Source: Saprospiraceae bacterium (GTDB lineage: Bacteria > Bacteroidota > Bacteroidia > Chitinophagales > Saprospiraceae). Taken from it: a stretch of 5,518 bases of DNA. Made by a program: the position numbers and the translations under genes. Under the pieces are notes generated by a model. That model saw nothing but the letters and a program-made list of their open reading frames with translations, was not told the DNA's origin and searched no databases. The stretch's first letter is position 1; every line of letters begins with the position of its first letter. Shown piece after piece: positions 1-5,518 of the stretch. Where the stretch lies: assembly GCA_020630895.1 (NCBI GenBank), contig JAHDII010000235.1, positions 1 through 5,518 on the forward strand, given 5' to 3'.

Positions 1-1259
1 ATTAAATTTTGAAGAACATATTGCATTTTTCTAAGTGTAGAAAATCTATTTTTATCCCATACAATAATTTTAGCAATCATTGGATCATAAAAAATAGAAA
101 TTTCTGAATGACTTTGTATCGCTGATTCTACTCTTAGTCCTTCTATTTCAGGGTATTCAAATTTAATTATTTTCCCCGTTACGGGTAAAAAATCATGATA
201 AGGATCTTCTGCATATAATCTACATTCAATAGCATATCCTTTTCCTTTTACATCTTTTTGAACAATCGAAAGCGGAATTCCTTGTGCAGATTCTATTTGC
301 ATCTGTACAAGATCTAATCCCGTAACTTCTTCAGTTACTGGATGTTCTACTTGTAATCTTGTATTAACTTCTAGGAAATAAAATTCGTTGTTCGTATCAT
401 CTAAAATAAATTCAACTGTTCCAGCATTATCGTAATTCAAAGCTTTAGCAGCATTTACAGCTGCCTCCCCCATTTTGTTTCTCAGAGCTTCATCCATAAT
501 CGGTGAAGGACTTTCTTCAATTACTTTTTGATATCTTCTTTGTATAGAACATTCTCTTTCTAAGATATGGATGGTATTACCATGTTGATCACCAAAAATT
601 TGAAATTCAATATGTCGACCAGAAGAAATATATTTTTCAATAATTAATTCATCATCACCAAAAGCATTTTTAGATTCTCTTTTAGCTGCATCAATGGCGG
701 ATTTAATTTCTTTTTCTTCATGTACAATACGCATTCCTTTTCCTCCTCCTCCAGCAGTAGCTTTTAGTAATAAAGGAAATCCAATTCTTTTAGCTTCTGC
801 AATTAACTTTTCATCCCTTTGATCATCTCCTTGATAACCTGGAACAACAGGAACATTATTTTTTATCATTAATTCTTTTGCTTTGGATTTAGAACCCATA
901 GCAGAAATAGCTTCAGGATGTGGACCAATAAAAATAATATTTTCATCCTGACATCTTTTAGCAAATTTTACATTTTCTGATAAAAAACCATAACCAGGAT
1001 GGATGGCATTCGCATTTAATTTTTTAGCAGTAGATATTATTTTATCTATATCTAAATAAGAAGCATTAGGAGAACTTTCTCCAATATGAACGGCTAGATC
1101 TGCTTCTTGTACAAATAAAGCATTTTGATCAGCATCAGAAAAAACAGCAATGCTTTTAATTCCCATTTTTTTACAAGTTCGTATTATTCGAGAAGCAATC
1201 TCTCCTCGATTTGCAATTAAAATGGAATCTATATTTTTAATGGTATTTATTTTTTTCAT
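1..1259 (-). CDS. Acyl-CoA carboxylase biotin carboxylase (alpha) subunit, 3' end cut off by window
   Basis: This reading frame was translated by hand. It runs without a stop from ATG (1259-1257) to the window edge, giving 419 codons. It should carboxylate biotin using ATP and bicarbonate, then pass the carboxyl group to the neighbouring beta subunit in the cytoplasm. Visible in order: the N-terminal biotin carboxylase signature IANRGEIA (about residues 15-22); HPGYGFLSEN (87-96); the ATP-grasp glycine-rich loop KATAGGGGKGMR (166-177); RHIEFQIFGD (215-224); ERECSIQRRYQK (234-245); the catalytic/metal strand FLEVNTRLQVEHPVTE (295-310, E297, N299 and R301 matching the E. coli AccC catalytic set); ECRLYAEDP with the conserved Arg (R347); and YDPMIAKIIVW (391-401). 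These key residues are intact. The wording of the 215-245 block and the YDPMIAKIIVW end fits the long alpha subunits (methylcrotonyl-, propionyl- and geranyl-CoA carboxylases). Their C-terminal biotinyl domain with the AMKM lysine would lie beyond the window, so a short AccC-like protein is not excluded. It lies 50 bp after the beta gene on the same strand. There is no clear Shine-Dalgarno, as is common in Bacteroidota. Confidence 0.93.
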   Translation of the reverse strand, partial: MKKINTIKNIDSILIANRGEIASRIIRTCKKMGIKSIAVFSDADQNALFVQEADLAVHIGESSPNASYLDIDKIISTAKKLNANAIHPGYGFLSENVKFAKRCQDENIIFIGPHPEAISAMGSKSKAKELMIKNNVPVVPGYQGDDQRDEKLIAEAKRIGFPLLLKATAGGGGKGMRIVHEEKEIKSAIDAAKRESKNAFGDDELIIEKYISSGRHIEFQIFGDQHGNTIHILERECSIQRRYQKVIEESPSPIMDEALRNKMGEAAVNAAKALNYDNAGTVEFILDDTNNEFYFLEVNTRLQVEHPVTEEVTGLDLVQMQIESAQGIPLSIVQKDVKGKGYAIECRLYAEDPYHDFLPVTGKIIKFEYPEIEGLRVESAIQSHSEISIFYDPMIAKIIVWDKNRFSTLRKMQYVLQNL

Positions 1260-1309
1260 TATTATATTAAATGGTAAATGAATTAATGGAAAAGAAAAAT
1301 TTAAAAAAT

Positions 1310-2911
1310 TTACATTCTCCAAACTCCATATGCATCTGCGCCTTTTATTTCATTTTGATAAACAACTGCTAATGCAAATCCTAAATAGTTTCTAGTTTCT
1401 CTTGGATCTAATAATCCATCATCCCATAATTCAGATGTAGAATACCAAGCTGATGATTTTGATTCCGCTTCCATCATCATCATTTGTTTTAGCATTTCTG
1501 CATTGTCTTTATCAAAAGGAATTCCCATTTTTTTTGAAGCAGCTCTTTGAATAATTTCCATCACTCCTGCTAATTGTTCAGAGCCCATAACACCAACTTT
1601 GGAATTAGGATAAGCGAATAAAAATCGAGGATGATAAGAACGACCATTCATTCCATAATTACCTGCTCCATAAGAAGAACCAATCATTAACGTGATGTGT
1701 GGGACTTGGCTATTAGAAACGGCATTAATTAATTTCGCTCCATTTTTAATAATTCCTCCTTCTTCGTATGCTTTTCCAACCATATAGCCTGTTGTATTAT
1801 GCATAAAAATTAAAGGAATATTATTTTTATTAGATAACTGAATAAATTGTGCTCCTTTATTGGCAGATTCAGAAAAAATAACTCCATTATTAGCTAAAAT
1901 ACCAACGGGATAACCTTGTATTTTTGTCCAACAAGTTATGAGCGTATTTCCATATTCAGGTTTAAATTCAGAAATTTTCGAACCATCACTAATACGAGCA
2001 ATTAATTCTCTGGCATCAAATGGTTTTTTTACATTGGCAGAGACAACACCTAGAATTTCTTCTGCATCAAATTTTGGTTCTTCTATTTCTTCTTCTGGTT
2101 CAAAAAAAGGTTTTTTAGTATGAACAAACTCCATAATTTCTCGAGCAATACGAATACCATCTAATTCATCTTCTGCTAAATAATCTGAAACACCAGAAAC
2201 TCTACTGTGCATTTCTGCACCACCTAATTCTTCATCCGTTGCAATTTCATTGGTGGCCATTTTTACCAAAGGAGGTCCCGCAAGAAATACTTTCGCTGCA
2301 TTTTTTTGAAAAATAGAAAAATCTGACATCCCAGGCACATAAGCACCTCCAGCAGTTGCGTTACCAAAAACAATGGATATTGTTGTTAAACCTAATTTAG
2401 ATCGTTGTGTGATTTGTCTAAATGTTTCTCCACCATAGTTAAAAATCTTTGCCTGATCTGGTAAATTCGCTCCTCCACTTTCTACTAAATTGATCGTAGG
2501 TAATTTATTTTCAACGGTGATTTCTCCAATCCGTAAAGCTTTAAAAGTAGTACTATAATCAACAGATCCGCCTTTTCTAGTTCCTACATTTGAATTAATC
2601 ATGCAAAGTTTACCAGAAACAATACCAATTCCAGATACATTGGTTCCTCCTGCTCCAAATCCGCCTTTCTTTTCCATTCCTGCCAAAGGTAATAACTCAA
2701 GAAAAGGACTATCTTGATCTAAAACGAATTCTAAACGTTCTCTTGCTAGAAATTTACCTCTTTTTCTGGCTCGATCAAGATGTTTTTCTTTTCCTTGAAA
2801 ACGCCCTTCTTCTAAATGCCCATCAAGCTTTTTAACCAGCTTTTTCATTTCCTCATAATTCTCAAGGAACAACTTACTTTTTGTGTTTATTTTTGATGAA
2901 AAACTTCGCAT
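1310..2911 (-). CDS. Acyl-CoA carboxylase carboxyltransferase (beta) subunit
   Basis: This is a complete 533-aa protein, a usual length for methylcrotonyl-CoA-type beta subunits (about 530-560 aa). It should transfer the carboxyl group from biotin to an acyl-CoA. Two crotonase-fold halves are visible. The N half (about 50-265) has RGKFLARERLEFVLD (51-65), LVESGGANLP (142-151), GNATAGGAYVPGMSD (183-197), FLAGPPLVKMAT (209-220) and LGGAEMHSRVSGVSDY (229-244). The C half (about 288-525) has KPFDARELIARI (296-307), GILANNGVIFSESANKGAQFI (337-357), HNTTGYMVGKAYEEGGIIKNGAKL (371-394), GSSYGAGNYGMNGRSYHPRF (411-430), VGVMGSEQLAGVM (439-451) and LWDDGLLDPRETR (495-507). It ends in GVWRM, like the GVFRM ends of methylcrotonyl/geranyl-CoA enzymes. 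An acidic linker (270-286) joins the halves. The ATG is preceded 9 nt upstream by an in-frame TAA (2923-2921), so this is the first possible start. It follows the TetR gene by 22 bp and precedes the alpha subunit, which indicates one operon. The substrate is unresolved: the insertion usual in methylcrotonyl-CoA carboxylases after the GGANLP motif is absent. Confidence 0.95.
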   Translation of the reverse strand: MRSFSSKINTKSKLFLENYEEMKKLVKKLDGHLEEGRFQGKEKHLDRARKRGKFLARERLEFVLDQDSPFLELLPLAGMEKKGGFGAGGTNVSGIGIVSGKLCMINSNVGTRKGGSVDYSTTFKALRIGEITVENKLPTINLVESGGANLPDQAKIFNYGGETFRQITQRSKLGLTTISIVFGNATAGGAYVPGMSDFSIFQKNAAKVFLAGPPLVKMATNEIATDEELGGAEMHSRVSGVSDYLAEDELDGIRIAREIMEFVHTKKPFFEPEEEIEEPKFDAEEILGVVSANVKKPFDARELIARISDGSKISEFKPEYGNTLITCWTKIQGYPVGILANNGVIFSESANKGAQFIQLSNKNNIPLIFMHNTTGYMVGKAYEEGGIIKNGAKLINAVSNSQVPHITLMIGSSYGAGNYGMNGRSYHPRFLFAYPNSKVGVMGSEQLAGVMEIIQRAASKKMGIPFDKDNAEMLKQMMMMEAESKSSAWYSTSELWDDGLLDPRETRNYLGFALAVVYQNEIKGADAYGVWRM

Positions 2912-2933
2912 GTAATTTTGTTATTGTGTTTTA

Positions 2934-3590
2934 TTAAAATGAAATGAACTGATCAATATCTTCTTCAAAAGCTTGACCCAATCCGTTTAAATAATCTTTC
3001 CCAAAAAATGATTGAAAAGATTGTAAACCTTTATCTGTAAAGTGTGGTAATAAGACGCTCCAGATCATTTTTTCACCATCTTCTTTAGTTTTTTCTCCTC
3101 GAATGATTTGCTGAGGTAACCAATAAAAGGTAAGCATCCAAGTAATAAAAGCAACATTGTGGTACATTCCAGGAATAACTTCCTTTTTCATATTGCCTAA
3201 TTTTATAGCAAATGCTATAGCCGCTTTGTTATCTTGAATGGTTTTTTCTGTCATCTTTCTAAATTGTTTTTTGATGACAGGATGTTTCAAAACATGTATA
3301 TCTAAGAAAATAAATGCATACTCTTTTTGAAATTTGTAATACAATTGCACTTCATTGTGTAAATTTTCAAATGAAGGTAACTTTCTTGATTTTGAGCGCT
3401 CTTCCTCTATTTTCGACCACATTTGATTAGATATCACTTCTAAGAGGACACTTTTATCTTTGAAATGATATGTCAAATTACCCCGACTCATTTCAAGATA
3501 TTGAGCTAATTCGTGTAATGAAATAGCTGAAAAGCCAGATTGGTTAAATAATCTGATCGCTTGTTGAATAATTTTTAGCTTTGTTTTCAT
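2934..3590 (-). CDS. TetR/AcrR-family transcriptional regulator heading the carboxylase operon
   Basis: From ATG (3590-3588) this is a 218-aa protein, the usual TetR length. Residues about 5-50 form the TetR-N DNA-binding domain: helix 1 KIIQQAIRLFNQSGF (6-20), then SAISLHELAQYLEMSRGNLTYHF (21-43) with the family's helix-turn-helix and the characteristic GNLTYHFKDK start of helix 4. Residues about 55-218 are a variable helical ligand and dimer domain, rich in aromatic residues (e.g. YYKFQKEYAFIF and WMLTFYWLP), which suits a hydrophobic ligand. The frame also opens 9 codons earlier at a TTG (3617-3615). I prefer the ATG because it has a purine-rich stretch (GAAAG) just upstream, begins right at helix 1, and the TTG directly abuts the inverted repeat with no room for a binding site. 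The carboxylase beta gene starts 22 bp after the stop, so co-transcription is likely. By analogy with family members it probably represses its own operon and is released by an acyl-CoA. The ligand is not identifiable from sequence. Confidence 0.92.
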   Translation of the reverse strand: MKTKLKIIQQAIRLFNQSGFSAISLHELAQYLEMSRGNLTYHFKDKSVLLEVISNQMWSKIEEERSKSRKLPSFENLHNEVQLYYKFQKEYAFIFLDIHVLKHPVIKKQFRKMTEKTIQDNKAAIAFAIKLGNMKKEVIPGMYHNVAFITWMLTFYWLPQQIIRGEKTKEDGEKMIWSVLLPHFTDKGLQSFQSFFGKDYLNGLGQAFEEDIDQFISF

Positions 3591-3617
3591 TACATTTCTT
3601 TCAATAAGATTGCACAA

Positions 3618-3673
3618 GTTAATAATAAATAATTATTTAGTCACTATCGACTAAATAATTATTTATTATTAAC
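3618..3673. promoter_or_regulatory. Perfect 25-bp inverted repeat, candidate TetR operator
   Basis: Left arm 3618-3642 and right arm 3649-3673 are exact reverse complements over 25 bp, separated by the 6-bp spacer ACTATC. The inner ends are GTC and GAC, giving a core TTTAGTC-N6-GACTAAA. Each arm also contains the self-palindrome TAAATAATTATTTA (3626-3639 and 3652-3665), whose centres are 26 bp apart. The element lies 27 bp upstream of the TetR ATG and 81 bp upstream of the divergent sensor gene. Position and symmetry fit an operator bound by one or two TetR dimers that controls the leftward operon and possibly the rightward gene. It is not placed as a terminator, because it sits 5' of both flanking genes. 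It is AT-only apart from its ends and core. Binding by this particular regulator is inference. Confidence 0.65.
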
Positions 3674-3675
3674 CC

Positions 3676-3702
3676 TTCAATCCAAAATCTAATTTTGTTG
3701 AA
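3676..3702. repeat. Imperfect 11-bp dyad next to the operator
   Basis: TTCAA-TC-CAAAAT (3676-3688) faces ATTTTG-TTGAA (3692-3702) across the 3-base loop CTA, with two extra bases (TC, 3681-3682) in the left arm. It starts 2 bp after the large inverted repeat and includes the candidate -7 box of the rightward gene. It could be a second protein-binding dyad or a chance AT-rich symmetry. Confidence 0.4.
3690..3697 (+). promoter_or_regulatory. Candidate Bacteroidota -7 promoter box for the propeller sensor
   Basis: TAATTTTG matches the Bacteroidota sigma-A -7 consensus TAnnTTTG exactly and points towards the sensor gene, with its end 57 bp before the ATG. The expected -33 region, about 19 bp upstream, falls at the outer end of the inverted repeat's right arm (around 3668-3672). 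There it reads TTA rather than TTG, so that element is weak. If used, the operator would overlap this promoter. No equally good box was found for the leftward operon; the nearest is TAGATTTTG on the minus strand (3691-3683), with one base too many. Confidence 0.4.
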
Positions 3703-3754
3703 CAAAGAAGTATATTTACTTAATTAATAGAATGATAAACAATTTGGCAAGTAG

Positions 3755-4789
3755 ATGAAACTTAAATATTATCTCTGCATATTATTAATACTCTCATTCA
3801 TCTCTTTAGATGTATTAGGAAATGAAATCCCTTTCATAAAAAATTATAATAAATCAGATTATAATGCAGGACAAGCGAATAGAGGTTTTGTTCAAGATCA
3901 AAAAGGCGTTTTATATATTGCGAACAGCGAAGGTCTTTTGGTTTATAATGGTCAGGAATTTAATTTACATTATTTGATAAATAAAACTCAAGTTTTATCT
4001 ATAGGTATAGATACTGATGAAAATATAGTTGTAGGTGGTCAGGGGGAGTTTGGATATTTTAAGCCTAATGAAAGAGGTATATTAACTTATAATTCTTTAA
4101 CTAATTTAATACCAGATGAAGAAAGAATCTTCTCAGATATAAGAGATATATGTGTAACGCCTGGCGGGATATATTATAAGTCTTTGGAGAAATTGTTTTA
4201 TTGGGACAAATTGAAAAACGAAATAAAAGTTTATAAAACAGGGAGCGTAATAGATAAGATCGGTTATGTGGATGAAGTATTATATCTTGATGATTCAGAA
4301 AATGGTTTATTCAAGATTGAAGATGAAAAATTGATCTTTATAAAAGGAACAGAATCATTTAAATCTAAAGAAACGTCTACTTTTCTTCCTTATAAAAATT
4401 CTATTTTAATTACGACATGGCAAAATGGAATCTATCTCTTAAACAAGAATTCACTTAAAAAATGGAAGGTTGGAAATGAAGATTTATTAAAACAATATCA
4501 AATTAAAGTTGCCGCATTAAGTCCAACTGGTACAATAACAATAGGAACTAATTCTGGAGGAGTTTTATCATTGAATGAGAGTGGAGAAATCATTAATATC
4601 CTAAATAGAGAATCTGGTTTAAAAAAGAACTCCATTCAGGCACTATTTTATGATTCGTATGATAATATGTGGATTGGATTCGAAAATGGAATTAATTATT
4701 TAAAAACAGGAGAACCTTTTTACAAAATAAATCCAAATATTAAGCAAGAGTTAATGCCTGCAAAATTTATAAAAATCATATTTATTTAG
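3755..4789 (+). CDS. Secreted beta-propeller sensor, N-terminal part of a frame-interrupted gene
   Basis: The 344-aa frame starts at ATG 3755, directly preceded by an in-frame TAG, so it cannot begin earlier. Residues 1-22 form a signal peptide (basic start MKLK, hydrophobic YYLCILLILSFISLDVLG), with likely cleavage near VLG/NE, so the rest is periplasmic. The following FIKNYNKSDYNAGQANRGFVQDQKG opening (27-51) resembles the start of Bacteroidota triple-tyrosine/'two-component regulator propeller' proteins. Short blade-like repeats follow: GVLYIANSEGLLVYNG (51-66), NIVVGGQGEFGYF (90-102), SILITTWQNGIYLLNK (216-231), GTITIGTNSGGVLSLN (259-274) and the classic reg_prop blade NSIQALFYDSYDNMWIGFENGINYL (292-316). 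Such proteins usually continue into more blades, a Y_Y_Y domain, a membrane helix and a kinase or HTH output domain. Here the frame stops at TAG 4787-4789 in mid-propeller, and the last residues (IIFI) are out-of-frame sequence. Family assignment is firm; ligand and target genes are unknown. It is divergent from the TetR operon. Confidence 0.85.
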   Translation: MKLKYYLCILLILSFISLDVLGNEIPFIKNYNKSDYNAGQANRGFVQDQKGVLYIANSEGLLVYNGQEFNLHYLINKTQVLSIGIDTDENIVVGGQGEFGYFKPNERGILTYNSLTNLIPDEERIFSDIRDICVTPGGIYYKSLEKLFYWDKLKNEIKVYKTGSVIDKIGYVDEVLYLDDSENGLFKIEDEKLIFIKGTESFKSKETSTFLPYKNSILITTWQNGIYLLNKNSLKKWKVGNEDLLKQYQIKVAALSPTGTITIGTNSGGVLSLNESGEIINILNRESGLKKNSIQALFYDSYDNMWIGFENGINYLKTGEPFYKINPNIKQELMPAKFIKIIFI

Positions 4790-5518
4790 CAACAAGTAAT
4801 GGCTTATATAAAAGTGTAATAAAGGAATCGAAAGGGAATGCTAATTTTCAATTGGTTACAGGATCTGAAGGCTTGTGTTGGAATTTGTCAATAGTGGAAA
4901 ATCAATTATTTTTGCATCAACATGAAGGCTTATCCATTGTAAATGAAAATGGGATTAAAAAAATAAATGAAAAAGAAATTGGATCCTGGTTTATTACTAA
5001 ATTAAATGATGATAAATATTTAGAAGGAACATATTTTGGATTAAACATATATAATGAAAATTTAGAAAAAACTAAAATTGACTTCAATGAATCTTCAAGA
5101 ATATTTGAAATAGGAAAAGAAGCCATTTGGATTAGTCATGATTATAGAGGTGCTTATAGAATCATCTTAAATGAAGAATTAAATAAAATAAAATCTGTAA
5201 AATACTACAATGAAAATAATGGTTTCCCTTCGAAAATAGATGTAAATGTTTTTAAAATTAACAAGGAAATCATTTTCACTTCTGAAGAAGGGATATATAA
5301 ATATGATCAAGAAAATGATACCATTCTTCCTCATAAACGTTTAAATGAAATTTTTGGAAAAAAGACAAATTTAAAACGATTAATACAAGACAATTTTGGA
5401 AATGTTTGGTTTGTTGAAGGACAAAAAGTGGGTTATTTAAGATTAAATGACATTTTAACAGAAAAAGATATTAATAAAATATATCTCCCCCAAATTGAAG
5501 ATAAATTAGTAGAACACT
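4774..5518 (+). pseudogene. Continuation of the propeller sensor in the -1 frame, cut off by window end
   Basis: This frame is open from 4744 (after TAA 4741-4743) to the window end. From the A-run it gives 248 codons without one methionine, so it has no plausible ATG start and must be the rest of the upstream gene. It resumes exactly the sequence style lost there: NHIYLATSNGLYKS at its start, then blades such as NQLFLHQHEGLSIVNENG (about 43-60 of this segment), KYLEGTYFGLNIYNENL (81-97), EAIWISHDYRGAYRI (116-130), EIIFTSEEGIYKYDQEN (165-181) and LIQDNFGNVWFVEGQKVGYLRLND (203-226). Adding one A to the A5 run at 4771-4775 would join the frames as ...PAKFIK-NHIYLATSNGLYKS, giving at least 588 aa with no stop. 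So the break looks like a 1-base deletion in a homopolymer. It is marked as broken because the frame is interrupted as given; if the base is a sequencing error, 3755-5518 is one intact partial CDS. The output domain lies beyond the window. Confidence 0.8.

Noticed and set aside
1938..2123. 61-codon plus-strand open frame
   Set aside because: It lies wholly inside the carboxyltransferase gene on the other strand, and its translation is low-complexity antisense of conserved coding sequence.
3591..3617. TTG-initiated 9-residue N-terminal extension of the TetR protein
   Set aside because: The ATG at 3590 begins right at helix 1 and has a purine-rich site upstream. The TTG at 3617 is flush with the inverted repeat, leaving no room for a ribosome binding site. 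The extension is not excluded but less likely.
3618..3673. Inverted repeat read as a transcription terminator
   Set aside because: It lies upstream of two divergent genes rather than after any gene, and its stem is almost entirely A/T with no GC-rich hairpin.
3618..3673. Inverted repeat read as an insertion-sequence remnant or attachment site
   Set aside because: No transposase fragment, target duplication or integrase gene is visible nearby, and the two arms are only 6 bp apart.
4766..4777. Canonical programmed -1 slippery heptamer (X XXY YYZ) at the frame break
   Set aside because: No heptamer in the correct phase matches the pattern. Only A-run slippage on ATA-AAA-ATC is conceivable, and no obvious GC-rich stimulatory hairpin follows. 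A simple 1-base deletion explains it better.
4917..5126. 69-codon minus-strand open frame
   Set aside because: It is antisense to the propeller sensor's continuation, whose plus-strand translation has clear blade repeats; there is no promoter or family signal on the minus strand.

Overview
The window is AT-rich DNA that most likely comes from a Bacteroidota chromosome (Flavobacteriia or Cytophagia). Three things point there. The coding is A/T-biased and ribosome binding sites are weak or absent. A Bacteroidota-type -7 promoter box (TAnnTTTG) is present. The rightmost gene is a periplasmic 'two-component regulator propeller' sensor, a family typical of that phylum. No RNA gene, insertion sequence, CRISPR array or phage element was seen.

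Left and centre (1-3590, minus strand) hold what looks like one operon, read right to left. A TetR/AcrR-family regulator (3590-2934) is followed after 22 bp by the carboxyltransferase (beta) subunit of a biotin-dependent acyl-CoA carboxylase (2911-1310). After 50 bp comes the biotin carboxylase (alpha) subunit (1259 to the window edge, C-terminus missing). The pair would make a biotin-dependent acyl-CoA carboxylase of the methylcrotonyl/geranyl/propionyl-CoA class, so a branched-chain amino acid, isoprenoid or short-chain acyl-CoA pathway is likely. The substrate cannot be fixed from sequence alone. A TetR protein at the head of such an operon is most simply an autoregulated, acyl-CoA-responsive repressor.

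The 164-bp divergent intergenic region (3591-3754) is the most structured non-coding DNA here. It holds a perfect 25-bp inverted repeat with a 6-bp spacer (3618-3673), and each arm contains the same 14-bp palindrome. This is a strong operator candidate for the TetR protein. Next to it is a second, imperfect dyad (3676-3702) containing a TAnnTTTG box that points towards the rightward gene.

Right part (3755-5518, plus strand) encodes a secreted beta-propeller sensor of the Bacteroidota one-/two-component regulator type. Its reading frame is broken by an apparent loss of one A in a short A-run at 4771-4775. The first frame stops at 4789, while clearly homologous-looking propeller sequence continues in the -1 frame to the window end with no methionine codon. 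It is a sequencing or assembly error, a true pseudogene, or less likely a programmed or slippage-restored frame. The C-terminal output domain lies outside the window.

No clearly new system is seen. The points most worth a second look are the nested-palindrome operator and the interrupted sensor.
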